A stretch of 64,000 nt of DNA from Larus michahellis. Lineage: Eukaryota > Chordata > Aves > Charadriiformes > Laridae. How positions within the stretch are numbered: the stretch's first letter is position 1; each line of letters begins with the position of its first letter. Both the position numbers and the translations under genes were made by a program. The stretch covers positions 8,782,201 to 8,846,200 of the forward strand of contig NC_133913.1 of NCBI RefSeq assembly GCF_964199755.1, given 5' to 3'. The notes under the pieces were generated by a model. That model was not told the origin of the DNA. It ran no database searches and was given only the letters and a program-made list of their open reading frames with translations. This document shows, piece after piece, positions 23,683-34,380 of the stretch.

Positions 23683-24350
23683 GCATGGCTTGGGTTTGAA
23701 GGGACCTTAAAGATCATCTAGTTCCAACCCCCCTGCCATGGGCAGGGACACGTCCCACTAGACCAGGTTGCTCAAAGCCCCATCCAACCTGGCCTTGAAC
23801 ACCTCCAGGGAAAGGGCTTACACAACTTCCCTGTTCCAGTGTCTCACCACCCCCGAAGTAAAGAATTTCTTCCTGATATCTAATCTAAATCTACCCTCTT
23901 TCAGTTTAAAACCATTACCCCTCATCCTATCACAACCCTACCTGATAAAGACTCCCTGTGGACCCCCTTTAAGTACTGGAAAGCTGCAATAAGGTCTCTC
24001 CAAAGCCTTCTCCTGTCCAGGCTGAACAACCCCAACTCTCTCAGCCTTTCTTCATAGCATAGGTGCTCCAGCCCTCTGATCATCTTCGTGATCCTCCTCT
24101 GGACCCGTTCCAACAGGTCCATGTCCTTCTTGTGCAGAGGACTCCAACAAATATATTAAAACACATTGTTCTCATCTGCAGCAGTGCTCAGGTTTCCACA
24201 CTGTGCTCTCACAGCCAGAGTTTGCAGAGACAGGGCCAGGTCTGACTCTTGTTCTTCAGTTTGAGCTCCAACAGGTCCATGTCCTTCTTATGTTGGGGGT
24301 CCTAGAGCTGGATGCAGTACTCCAGGTGAAATCTCACAAGAGCGGAGACA
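23683..24350 (-). mobile_element. CR1 LINE 3' part, interrupted by a 132-bp insert
   Basis: Minus orientation. The plus strand has 'gggtttgaagggaccttaaagatcatctag' at 23691-23720, the 3' UTR and the end of ORF2 ('[36 protein letters not shown]' on the minus strand at about 23985-24085), then after an insertion resumes at 24267 with 'ccaacaggtccatgtcc' and runs to about 24350. Confidence 0.9.
24135..24266. mobile_element. 132-bp insertion flanked by a 26-bp duplication
   Basis: The 26 bp before it (24109-24134) and after it (24267-24292) are the same CR1 sequence with one mismatch, so the intervening 132 bp was added to the CR1 with duplication of the target. The insert has no tail, inverted ends or coding potential that I can see. 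It could be a nonautonomous retroposon, captured DNA or a repair product. Confidence 0.6.
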
Positions 24351-24879
24351 ATTATGACAATTCATAATTTTTAGAGATGGAGCTTGAAATGTTTATTCTC
24401 TTGGAAATCCAGTTATTAAAAAAATCCTTCTATTGGATATGAAAGAAAATAAGAAGTACTTTTTTTATGTTGGTCGACATAAAACATAGTTTGCTAGTAA
24501 ATTTTAGATTTTAGTCCATGCACTAGGTTTTAAATGCTTGCTTTAGGACATGATAGATCCAGACACGCTTATTTCTTTCTATAAATTATAGAAGAATATA
24601 TTCCACTAGGTCAGTTTTCTACCTAACAGGTTTCTACCCAACATGTTCTACCTAACAGTGTTCTACCCAAATTCTTCTGAAATATAAAGTTGTCCATATA
24701 CAGAAGCTGGCTACCATGTCCACCTCAAGGACGTTACTGGATGCCACCTGATGAAGCTAGCTTCAGTTTCATCACCACTACGTTATTCTGAAAAACACTT
24801 ATTGAACACTGTTAGTATTATGCAATATTTAACATCATACAGCTCAAAATTGAGTGTTGTCATCCAGGGTTAAATTTCC
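24351..24879. other. No gene recognised
   Basis: AT-rich sequence with a local near-repeat ('ctacctaacag'/'ctacccaaca') at 24625-24670. Nothing assigned. Confidence 0.4.
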
Positions 24880-25760
24880 TTGAGGTGCACATTGAAGCAA
24901 AAGAAGTCCCACAAATGGGTTTGCCTTTGCCCAAAGCAGGGAAAACCCAAACAGTTTTCCCTAAAATATTCTTTTCAGGCACCACAGGGACTTTATCCCT
25001 TTCTACAGGATGTGAACAGTCTGATTGAGCAGGACCAGCTCAATGGTGTTAACTAACCAGGTAGCTTACGCTAAATGCTTGTCCCGATTCTTAAAAGTTC
25101 CACCACCCATTGCCTTCAGGGTAGTTTTTAACAGTCCATTGTATCGTTCAGTTTTCTCAGAAGCTGGCGCATGATAGGGGATATGATATACCCACTCAAT
25201 GCCATGTTCTTTGGCCCAATTACTTATAAGATTGTTTTTAAAATGAGTCCCATTGTCTGACTGAGTTTTTTCTGGAGTGCCAGAAATAGTGACAGATTGA
25301 TCTAGTGTTTGTCATAATGGGAAGGGTAACAGACTGACCTCTTTTTTTGCTTCCTGGTCACCAGGGCGACTTGTACCGGTACTGACAGAGTTGGAGTAGC
25401 AGCGGTACTCATTGCTGGAGCTGCTGTAGTAGTGGCAATGCTCGTTGTTGAGTCTGTAGTAGCTCATGCTGGTACAGGTGGCAGGGTGGCTTGTGTTGGT
25501 ACAGGCGATGGAGTGTGAGTAGCAGCAGCGCGTATCTTACAATGCCTACTCCTGCACCAATATTTAAAATCAAACCATCTCTGCAATACCTTCAGGAGAA
25601 TTAACAATAAAGTAATGATTTTAAGAAAGTAACAATAATTTCCAAAATACAGATAACATCCATCCCCTAGCTCTGGTGGTGTCAATTTGGCACAAAAGGG
25701 TGCGGTAAACTTTCACAAGGTAAAATTGAAAATGTAATTAGTAACAGAATCTACTAGGTG
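24880..25760 (-). mobile_element. Endogenous retrovirus internal fragment, ERVL-like, broken
   Basis: The minus strand shows integrase-core similarity of the ERVL type at about 25040-25300 (a QSDNGTHF motif, and an EKTERYNGLLKTTLKAMG block). Preceding it on the minus strand (25380-25560) is a Thr/Pro/Ala-rich repeat region like that at 6740-6965. The two parts are not normally adjacent, so sequence between them has been lost. It is a fossil with several breaks; no LTR is attached. Confidence 0.65.
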
Positions 25761-26159
25761 ATGCCCGAGGTGTGTAGGAAAAGTCGTTATCCAGTTTATC
25801 ACAGTATAGGTCTGCATCAAACACCACAGCAGACTAGCCAAATCAATTTGCCATTGTTTCTCTGTGCCTCCTTTGTATATGCAGATGAGTTTATCACACC
25901 ACCTAACAATGTTGGCCTTGCTCTAACTGTAATGTATTCTATTTCAACTTTTGTTTATATTCTGTATGAAATGCTAACAAAAACTTTACATCTCGGTAAA
26001 ATCTCCTGAATATAGAAATATGGTAGGTAGGCAATTTTGAATTGCTATTCAAAGCTATATATGCTAATTGAAGTTAGCACTTAATTATTCTGGAAATAGC
26101 ACAGGAAGACAAGACATTTGGGTTCATAGGTAATTAGTTTGTGTTCAGAGGCAAACACA
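25761..26159. other. No gene recognised
   Basis: Unassigned AT-rich sequence between an ERV fragment and an OR fragment. Confidence 0.4.
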
Positions 26160-26335
26160 TCCAATATACTGGTAATTTTAATGAACCTTCTGTCTCAGAC
26201 ACTAAAGCTATACCTTTCTCAGATGTCATTATCCATTCTTTCTTCTATTTTTTTTCTGGGGATAGCCACATTCATTTTTCTGCCTGTTGTGTCCTTTGAT
26301 CTCTATGTAGTTTCTTGCACTCATGAATGCAAAGG
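26160..26335 (+). pseudogene. Olfactory receptor fragment (TM2-TM3)
   Basis: The plus-strand frame reads ILVILMNLLSQTLKLYLSQ, then FFLGIATFIFLPVVSFDLYVVSCTH, matching the OR 'PKILVNLLSQTKTISYSGCMSQ...[25 protein letters not shown]' segment. L replaces R of the DRY box and the conserved GC pair is damaged. Neither TM1 nor TM4-TM7 is recognisable. It is a short relic of another class II OR. Confidence 0.6.
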
Positions 26336-26952
26336 TGTATTTTCAACTTGTCATTGCTTCTTAGCTAGGTGTGGTGGAGCAACACCCTCGTCCCCCGCCT
26401 TTAGGCCACTCGGTGCTTGGCATGATTTCCCGCCACCTAAGCCACATAACAATACAATGGACATCCCATTAACACCTGTGATACATAATAATCCAGCATA
26501 AAAGAAAGAAAAAAATGAAGAGTAACAGACCAGAATGATATGGCAACCCCTTAGTACACCTGGCTCCTGTGTCCCCTATCGCTTGGAAACAATAATAATG
26601 ATAATCAAAAACTCTTGACAGTAAATGGATCATGGCCCAAAAAGGAGGGGATGATACCAGAACTTCAAGATCTAGCAAGTTCTGGGCTTTTACAACTGCT
26701 GGAATGCACCAGAATATCCCATTGTCTGAGTTGGGCTGGAGTGGAAAAGTACACAACGAAAGGACCCTGTAATATTATCTCAGACCCTACAAATAGTAAC
26801 CTTAACAAGACCCTTTGAGCTCTCCTGGATCACAGTGGGCTGTGACCAGCATCTACCCTGAGTTGGGATGCCACTCAGGCAGACAGCTTGAGGATTAAAG
26901 GCCAGGGTGAGTCAACCCTCTCGAGTCTCAATTATTGCCCGTTGAGGAATCG
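26336..26952. other. No gene recognised
   Basis: Contains unassigned sequence, possibly ERV-derived (a 'gagctctcctggatcacag' stretch near 26818), adjoining the 3' end of a CR1. Nothing can be called. Confidence 0.35.
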
Positions 26953-27035
26953 TATAATCATAGAATCATTTAGGTTGGAAAAGACCCTTGGGATCATCGA
27001 GTCCAACCATCATCTCCACTCTACAAAGTTCTCCC

Positions 27036-30011
27036 TTACACCATATCCCTTAACACTACATCTAAACGAGTCTTAAACACATTCGGGGATGGTGATTCCA
27101 CCACCTCCCTGGGCAGCCTATTCCAGTGTCTGACTACTCCTTCTGTGAAGAATTTCTTCCTAATGTCCAGACTAAACCTACCCTGCTGCAGCTTGACGCC
27201 ATTCCCTCTTGTTCTATCACTAATTACCTGTGAGAAGAGACCAGCACCAACCTCTCGACAATGTCCTTTCAAGTAGTTGTAGAGAGTGATGAGGTCTCCC
27301 CTCAGCCTCCTCTTCCTCAAACTAAACAGTCCCAGCTCTTTCAATCGCTCCTCATCAGATTTATTCTCCAGGCCCTTCACCAGCTTCATTGCCCTCCTCT
27401 GCCCTCACTCCAGCACCTCGATATCTCTCTCGTATTAAGATGCCCAGAACTGGACACAGTACTCAATGTGTGGCCTCACCAGTGCTGAGTACAGGGGGAC
27501 AATCACCTCCCTCCTTCTGCTGGTCACACTAGTTCTAATACAAGCCAGGATGCCATTGGCCCTCTTGGCCACCTGGGCACACTGCTGGCTCATGTTCAGG
27601 CGCTTGTCAATTAGAACCCCCAGGTCCTTTTCTGCCAGGCAGCTCTCCAGCCACACTTCCCCAAGCCTGTAGCGATGCATGGGGTTGTTGTGGCCCAAGT
27701 GCAGGACCCGGCACTTGGCCTTGTTGAAGCTCATACCGTTAGCATTGGCCCATGGGTCCAATCTATCCAAGTCTCTCTGTAGAGCCTCCCTATCCTCATG
27801 TAGATCTACACTCCCGCTTAGCTTCCTGTCATCTGCAAACTTGCTGATGATACACTCTATGTCCTTATCAAGGTCATCAGTAAAGATGTTAAACAGAAAT
27901 GGTCCCAACACTGAGCCCTGTGGGACACCACTTGTGACTGGCCGCCAGCTGGATTTAACTCCATTGAACACCACTCTTTGGGACCGCCCATCCAGCCAGT
28001 GCTTGATCCAGCAGATCGTATGCTCGTCCAGGCCATGAGCCACCAGTTTTTCCATGAGAATTCTATGGGGGACAGTATCAAATGCTTTTTGAAAGTCTAG
28101 GTAGACAATGTCCACAGCCTTTCCCTCATCCAATAATCGGGTCATCTTGTCATAGAAGGAGATCAGGTTCGTCAGGCAGGACCTACCGTTCATAAACCCA
28201 GGCTGACTGTGCCTGATCCCCTGGTTGTCCATTATATGAGTTGTAATGGCACTCAAGATGATCTGCTCCATGACCTCCCCTGCTACCGAGGTCAGACTGA
28301 CAGGCCTATAGTTTCCCGGATCCTCCTTTCTGCCTTTTTTGTAGATGGGCGCTACATTTGCTACCCTCCAGTCCATTGGGACCTCCCCAGTTAGCCATGA
28401 CTTCAGGTAGATCATGGAAAGTGGCTTGGTGAGCACGGCTGCCAACTCTTTCAGCACTCTTGGATGTAACCCATCCGGTCCCATAGACTTGTGCGCATCC
28501 AAGCGGCGTAGCAGGTCGTAGATCACTTCCTCTTTCATCGCGATGACCTCATTCAGCTTCCCCTCCCTGTCTCCCAGCTCACGAGGCTGGGTGCCCAGGG
28601 AACAGCTCATTCCACTGCTAAAGACTGAGGCAAAGGAGGCATTGAGCACCTCAGCCTTTTCCTCATCCTTTGTGATTATGTTTCCCTCTGCATCCAATAA
28701 GGGAGGGAGATTTTCCCTAATCCTCCCTTTGTTGTTAATGAATTTATAGAAACATTTTTTGTCATCCTTAACAGCTGTAGCTAGGTTGAGCTCTAGCTGC
28801 GCTTTGGCTCTCCTAATTTTCTCCCTGCAGAGCTTCACTACATCTTTATAGTCTTCATGAGAGACCTGCCCCCTCTTCCAAAGGTCATAGACTCTCCTTT
28901 TGTTCTTGAGGTCCAACCAAAGGTCCCTATTTAGCCAGGACGGTCTCCTTCCCCGCCTACTTGTTTTTTGGCACACAGGGACAGCCTCCTCCTGTGCCTT
29001 TCAGACTTCTCTCTTGAAGTATGTCCAGCCTTCCTGGGCTCCTATATCCTTCAGGGCAGCCTCCCAAGGCATTTTGTCAAGCAGTCTTCTGAACAGGTCA
29101 AAGTTTGCCCTCCGGAAGTCTAACATGGCAGTTTTACTAACCCCTCTCCTTGTTTCTCCAAGGATCAGAAATTTGATCATCTCATGATCACTGTGCCCTA
29201 GACGGCCACCAACCTTTACTTCCCCTACACGTTCTTCCCTGTTCACAAAAAGCAGGTCCAGGAGGGCACCTTCCCTGGTCAGCTCGCTTACCAGCTGTGT
29301 GAGGAAGTTATCCTCCACACATTCCAGGAACCTCCTGGATTGTTCCCTCTCAGCTGTGTTGTATTCCCAGCAGACAGCCAGGAGACTGAAGTCCCCCACA
29401 AGAACAACGGCAAGTGATCGCGAGATTTCCCCCAGCTGCTTATAGAAAGCTTCATCCGCCTCACTGCTTTGGTTAGGAGGTCTATAGCAGACTCCCACAG
29501 CAATAGCAGCTTTATCAGCCCTTAACCTAATCCAAACACTCTCCACCCCGTCATCAGTATACTTGATTTCTGAGCTCTCATAGGATTCTCTAACATCCAG
29601 GGCCACTCCACCGCCTCTCCTTTCCTGTCTGTCCCTCCTGAAAAGCTTGTAGCCATCGATTGTGGCACTCCAGTCATGTGAGGCATCCCACCACGTTTCT
29701 GTGATCGCCACTATGTCATAGTTTCCCTGGTGCATCATGGCTTCAAGCTCCCCCTGTTTGTTGCGCATACTGCATGCATTGGTATAGATGCACTTCAGAT
29801 GTGCTAATGACTCCAGCACCTTTTTGTGAGTGTGGGCCCCATTTCCCACCAGACCCCTCTCAGGTGCTTCCATGATTTCTAAGTGTCTATCCCTTCTCTC
29901 AAACGAAATGGCAGCATGACAGTCCTCACTAGCCCACCATCCTTCAAGCCCTGGCATGCCTCCCTTGGGTTTATTCCTGACAGGGCCAGTTGTCTCCCCT
30001 TTCCCCCTCAT
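27036..30011 (-). pseudogene. CR1 ORF2 (endonuclease-reverse transcriptase), three in-frame stops
   Basis: From ATG at 30011 to the stop at 27036 one reading frame of 992 codons is kept, interrupted only by TGA at 29003-29001, TAA at 27437-27435 and TGA at 27407-27405. No frameshift was seen. The N-terminal apurinic-like endonuclease has AITETWWD, GDFSLLAVCW (S for N of GDFN) and LGHSDHEMI. The linker has LDFRRANFDLFRRLL. The RT has [38 protein letters not shown] and FADDRKLSG (catalytic FADD). The C-terminal domain ends in [10 protein letters not shown]. Two stops are compatible with CGA-to-TGA changes. The protein would nick target DNA and copy CR1 RNA in the nucleus. Confidence 0.9.
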
Positions 30012-30118
30012 ATCTAGTTTAAAGCCCTGTCAAGGAGCCTTGCTAACTCCTGCCTCAAAATTCTTTTCCCCTTCTGGGACAGGTGCGTTCCACCTGCCAC
30101 CAGCAGGTCAGGTGACTC

Positions 30119-31115
30119 CTATAGCAGTCTGTGATCAAAAAACCCAAAGCCCTGCCGATAACACCAGTCCCGGAGCCACGAGTTGACCTGTTGCCTCTTC
30201 CTGTTAATTTCCTCATTCATGATTGCCACTGAGGGGATAGAGGAGAATACAACTGGTGTTCCTGACCCCTTAAGCCGTCGCCCCAAGGCTCTAAAATCTC
30301 TTTTAATCCATTTTGGGCTCCTCCTACCCACTTCATCACTACCCACCTGCGATACTAAGAGGGGGTAGTAGTCAGAGGAGTCTACTAGGGCCGGAAGTTT
30401 GCCTAACACATTCCTGACCCGTGCCCCAGGGAGGCAGCAGACTTCCCTGTGAAGTGGGTCTGGACGGCATATTGGCCCCTCCGCCCCCCTCAATAGAGAG
30501 TCACCCACCACAATGGGTGCATCACCGTCTGCTTTTCCTTTTGGAGCCAGTTGTGATGCTGGGTCCATGGCGACTTGGTCTTTCTGACATTCCTGGCCTG
30601 GGTGTATCATCCTCCTCTCCAACAGCCAGTTCCTCCTGCAGGGCTTCATATCTGTTCTGCAAAGGTAACTGGGAAGGTGGGAGGGGATTCTCCTGCTTCC
30701 CCGAGCAGGGACCTGTTTCCATTCCCCCTCGTCTCTGTGATCCCCTCCTATTGCCTGGTGACGAGAGGGGAGGGGGTCCTCTGACTTGTGTGGGGCCTCA
30801 CCCTGTTCCCTTTCTCTCAGGGAGCGGGTCCACCAGTCACTCTCCCTCTCGCATTCTCTCATGCTCCTCAACCTTTCCACTTCTTCCTTCAGCTCAGCCA
30901 CCAGAATGAGCAGATCATTTACCTGTTCACATCTTACACAGGTGTTGTCTCTGCTGCCCTCCATGGCGAGTGCCAGGCTCCAGCACTCTCTGCAGCCAGA
31001 GGCCTGGACGCCCATATGTTTGCGCGGGGCCTCTGTCTGGGTGCCCACAGTTTTTTTTAACAGCAACCTTCGACCGGGTAGCAACCACGGCTGGATCTCT
31101 AGACACAAGTGACAC
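30119..31115 (-). pseudogene. CR1 ORF1 protein (zinc-ribbon, coiled coil, esterase domain)
   Basis: The ORF should start at 31115, but the codon there is GTG where a start is expected (GTG-TCA-CTT-GTG), and a one-base shift at the T-run near 31051-31059 separates the N-terminal 'SLVSRDPAVVATRSK' from the rest. The remaining frame to 30119 is open: paired cysteines (GCREC, CVRCEQ), a leucine-rich coiled coil (VNDLLILVAELKEEVERLRSM), then an SGNH/GDSL esterase-like domain starting VVGDSLLRGAEGPICRPD, with LPGARVRNV, QVGSDEV and CYRQGFGFFDH. The family role is RNA binding/particle assembly. It is probably inactive through the two 5' changes. Confidence 0.85.
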
Positions 31116-31192
31116 CTTGTGACTCGAGGGTCAGTTGGGGTGAGCACTGGTTGCTCGCTCTGTGGGCAGGGACTAGTCCCTGCCCTCCCGGA

Positions 31193-31760
31193 GGCTGATA
31201 TATTGTGAGTATCTACTCTAAACTCAAGAAGAGAGAAATTTTAATTGTAGGCTAGCCTCTCTTCCACCCACCTCTCTATCTATCTATGTGCTTCTGGTAT
31301 ACACATTAGCTTCTAGGTGCGTGGATGTTCTTATATTTTACTGGATCCAAATACTTTCTGTCCATTTGTCTGTGCATGCATGGTCAAAAGCATCAACTGT
31401 CAAAAGCGGCACCTGTTGGCTCACTAGAGTTGCCTGCTGCAAAGGGACCTTTTGTCCTAGCGGTTAAAGACTCAGCAGTGTGTATGTGTGCATGACCCCT
31501 CGATTGATGTGTGTTAGTATGTTTATGTTCATACACATATGTATTGATTTAGGATACCTTACACTAAATTAGTGTGAATCTTGTAATTTTCGACTCAGTA
31601 ATTAAATTGTTCAATTATTTTGTTAAATCACCTCACAAATCCTTAAATTGGTTAATGATTAAGCGCTGCTAAAATTCAACCTCTTGATTTGCCTCAATTA
31701 ATAAATTTTGAATTGCTGCTGAATTATAATCAAGTCAAATACCATTCTTGTAATCCTCCT
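31193..31760. other. AT-rich spacer between two CR1 elements
   Basis: 568 bp with no CR1 similarity, rich in short A/T runs, with a CTAT simple run at 31275-31285. It lacks recognisable ends of an LTR. It separates two same-direction CR1s and contains the point where the upstream copy loses its 3' half. Confidence 0.5.
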
Positions 31761-31832
31761 AAGGGGTCAGTCCATTCTTCCATTTACTGTAAACTTCCTT
31801 CTTCCACTTGAGCTTTTTCAGAAGCTCCCTGC

Positions 31833-32860
31833 TCAACCATACAGGTCTCCTGTGTCCCTTGGCCAATTTCTTGCTCTATGGATGCACCGATCCTGAGCTT
31901 GGAGGAAGTGGTCTTTGAATACCAACCAGCTCTCTTGAGCCCCTTTGCCTTCCAGAGCCCTAGCCCACGGGATCTCTCCAAGCAGTTTCTTGAAGAGGTC
32001 AAAGTTAGCCCTCCTGAAATCCAAGGTTGTAATTTTACTTCTTGTTGTTTTGTGTGTGGTACCCATGATCCTGAACTCTATCATTTCATGATCACTACAA
32101 CCTAGGGTGCCCCCAACCTTAATGTCCTCCACCAGTCCCTCTGTGTTTGTCAGTACCAGGTCCAGGAGTGCTCCTCGCCTTGTTGGCTCCTGTACCACCT
32201 GTGTCAAAAAGTTATCATCAATGCACTGGAGGAACCTCCTGGACTGTGCGTGCCTGGCTGTGTGGTCTTCCGAGCAGATATTGGGGTGATTGAAGTCCCC
32301 CATAAGAACCAAGGCCTGTGATTGTGAGGCTACCTTCAGCTGTCTGTAGAAAGCCTCATCAGCTTCCCCATCCTGATCAGGTGGCCTGTAATAAACACCC
32401 ACAACAGTGTCCCTCATATTCACCTGCCCCTTAATCCTTACCCATAAACTCTCAACCCTCTCTTCATCCACCCCCAGGGAGAGCTTAGTGCATTCCAGGT
32501 GCTCTCTCACATAACGTGCAATTCCACCATCATGCCTCGCTGGCCTGTCTTTCCTGAAGGGGACGTAGCCATCTATGACAACATTCCAGTCATGTGAGCT
32601 GTCCCACCACGTCTCAGTAATTGCAATGAGATCATGGCCCTGCAACCACACACAGATCTACAGCTCTTCTGCTTATTCCCCATGCTGCATGCTTTGGTGT
32701 ATAACCATTTCAGAAAGGGAGTCTTGTGTCTAGTTTTGACCCTTGAGATGTGGTGTGCCTTCTGGATCTCAGAAATACTGGCACATTCCCCCATAAGTGC
32801 CGAGCAACTACGCCCTGGCACCTCACCAACAAGCCCAGTACCGTCCCCACCCCCCTTCAA
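31833..32860 (-). pseudogene. CR1 ORF2 endonuclease part
   Basis: Two overlapping frames on the minus strand (32860-32573 and 32651-31833) imply one frameshift near 32640. The endonuclease is otherwise intact: AITETWWDSSHDWNVVIDGY, YYRPPDQDGEADEAFYRQL, LMGDFNHPNICS, DLVLTNTEGLVEDIKVGGTLGCSDHEMIEF, and the linker LDFRRANFDLFKKLLG. Catalytic-type residues (GDFN, SDH) are retained. The frame ends at the linker; the RT is absent. Confidence 0.85.
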
Positions 32861-32862
32861 AT

Positions 32863-33960
32863 CTAGTTTAAAGCCCTATCAATGAGCCCTGATAACTCTT
32901 GTCCTAGAACCCTTTTTCCCCTGCAAGACAAGGTATTCCCGCCTGTTACCAGCAGGCCTGGTGTTTTGTAGATCAGGCCATGATCAAAGAACCCAAAGTC
33001 TTGCTGGCAGCACCAGGCTTGAAGCCAGGCATAGATCTGCTGGCTCCTCCTATTTACCCCCTCGTCATTCCCCGCAACTGGGGGGATAGTGGAGAACACA
33101 ACTTGTGCTCCTGATCCCTTGACCAGCCGTCTCAGGGTCTTGAAATCTTTCTTCATTGCCCTTGGACTTATTTTTACTACCTCATCGCTGCCTACCTGAA
33201 AGAGCAAAAGCAGGTAATATCCTGAGGGCCATACCAGGGAAAGAAGCATCCTCTTCATGTCCATGATCCGGGCCCCAGGGAGGCAGCAGACCTCCCTATG
33301 TACTGGGTCCGGCCTGCATATTGGGCCTTCTGCTCCCTTCAGTAGGGAGTCACCTATGACAAGGACACGTCTTTTCTTCTTTACCGCAGAGGTCTGACTA
33401 GACCTCGCTGACACCTCCAAGGTAGGTGAATTATCATGCTTGTCATCGTCCAGGTTCCTTTGCAGAGCACTGTACCTGTTACACAATGGCACCCGGGAAG
33501 ATGGGGTAGTCGCTGGGCAGTCCCGAGTGCGGCGCCTGTTCCACCGGGCAGGAACTTCCTGCCATTGCCCCCTGTCCTCCAGGTCACCACCTGCAGTTGA
33601 GGTAAGAGAGGACAGGGAGTTCTCTGCTGCAGGGGTTCTGTCTGCCTGCTGGGTTTCTGTCATGGGATGCAGGATTATACTCCAAGTATCTATCTCCCTC
33701 TCCCATTCCCTGATGCTCCTCAAACTGCTTACCTCCTCCCTGAGCTCCGTCATTAATCGGAGGAGATCCTCTACCTGGGCACATCTCCCACAGGCATGCC
33801 CATCACTGCCATCCAACACTGGCGTGAGAGCAGGGCACACCCTACAGCCTGATGTCTGTGTGTCAGCATGTTCCCACAGGAGCTGTGTCTGAGAGCCTGC
33901 ATCAGACCTGGTGGTTGCGGAGCTCATGGATGCCATGGTCTTCTTGCGAGTAGATACCAT
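32863..33960 (-). CDS. CR1 ORF1 protein, open reading frame
   Basis: An uninterrupted frame of 365 codons from the ATG at 33960 (MVSTRKKTMASMSSATTRSD) to 32863. In order: paired cysteines (GCRVCPALTP, HACGRCAQ), coiled coil VEDLLRLMTELREEVSSLRSIREWEREID, a variable Ser/Pro-rich middle, then the SGNH/GDSL-esterase-like domain (VIGDSLLKGAEGPICRPDP, LPGARIMDMKRMLLSL, QVGSDEVVKISPRAM, QAWCCQQDFGFFDH). The open frame extends further upstream to 34017 without an ATG, so 33960 is the natural start. It is a mobile-element gene, not a host gene; with the RT lost downstream it cannot support its own element. It is expected to bind CR1 RNA in cytoplasmic particles. Confidence 0.85.
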   Translation of the reverse strand: MVSTRKKTMASMSSATTRSDAGSQTQLLWEHADTQTSGCRVCPALTPVLDGSDGHACGRCAQVEDLLRLMTELREEVSSLRSIREWEREIDTWSIILHPMTETQQADRTPAAENSLSSLTSTAGGDLEDRGQWQEVPARWNRRRTRDCPATTPSSRVPLCNRYSALQRNLDDDKHDNSPTLEVSARSSQTSAVKKKRRVLVIGDSLLKGAEGPICRPDPVHREVCCLPGARIMDMKRMLLSLVWPSGYYLLLLFQVGSDEVVKISPRAMKKDFKTLRRLVKGSGAQVVFSTIPPVAGNDEGVNRRSQQIYAWLQAWCCQQDFGFFDHGLIYKTPGLLVTGGNTLSCRGKRVLGQELSGLIDRALN

Positions 33961-34380
33961 CGCTACCTGGCCGGGTTGTCGGTCTCTCAGCGCTCTCACG
34001 CGCAAACTGCCCCGCAAACTGCTGTGACCGCACTGGTGCGTCGCACCCTGTTTGGCCGCCCTCTTCGCCAGCCCAGGAAGTCCACCCTCCTCTGGCGCTC
34101 CCGGGGGGTTCCGCGGGTGACGCGCGGGCAGCGCCCACTCGCCGCTCGTTTGCTCAGTGCTGCCGAAGGGCTGCTTTTAGGAGGGGGAGCGGTCCCAGCC
34201 CGCCTCGTGCAGACGTGCCGCCGGGGGCGCTGCCTCCGCCCTCGGCTCCTCGGCTGCCTCCGCCCCCCGGAAGGGCCGGGGACCGGCCCGCGGCGGCCGC
34301 TTCTCCGGGCTTGGAAAAGCCTGGAAAATGAGCCCCTTGACGGGCTTTTTTTGCCGCGATTCCCTTCCCCAGCGCGGAGT
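33961..34380 (-). promoter_or_regulatory. GC-rich CR1 5' UTR (likely internal promoter)
   Basis: A CpG-rich block (strongest at 34080-34320) lies immediately 5' of the CR1 ORF1 ATG on the minus strand. Full-length CR1 elements carry a GC-rich leader with promoter activity, so this is the best reading; it is not evidence for a host gene promoter. GC content falls abruptly near 34380, taken as the element's 5' end. Confidence 0.6.

Larger units (their letters stand above)
26953..31192 (-). mobile_element. Nearly full-length CR1 LINE
   Basis: About 4.2 kb on the minus strand: a short 5' UTR (31116-31192), ORF1 (31115-30119), a 107-bp spacer, ORF2 (30011-27036) and the 3' UTR ending at 26953-26975 in ATTCTATG-type repeats (plus: 'aatcatagaatcattta'). 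Most CR1 copies are strongly 5'-truncated, so a copy with both ORFs is uncommon. The 5' end is placed where CR1-like sequence fades and may be 5'-shortened relative to the neighbour at 31761-34380, which has a longer GC-rich leader. Confidence 0.9.
31761..34380 (-). mobile_element. CR1 LINE 5' half (5' UTR, ORF1, endonuclease)
   Basis: Minus strand, about 2.6 kb. It contains a GC-rich 5' UTR (33961-34380), an open ORF1 (33960-32863), the endonuclease part of ORF2 (about 32860-31833) and the linker to about 31761. The RT and 3' UTR are missing. Because CR1 is copied from its 3' end, loss of the 3' half must have happened after insertion (deletion or rearrangement near 31761). Confidence 0.85.

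Noticed and set aside
25758-26009. Possible OR C-terminal or other membrane protein frame
   Set aside because: No conserved OR motif; hydrophobicity alone in AT-rich DNA is not enough.
30421-31112. Plus-strand open frames of 60-160 codons
   Set aside because: Antisense shadows of CR1 ORF1, whose minus-strand frame has clear family motifs.
33961-34380. CpG-island-like block that could be a host gene promoter
   Set aside because: It directly precedes the CR1 ORF1 ATG on the same strand and GC content drops at its outer edge, so it is the CR1 5' UTR.
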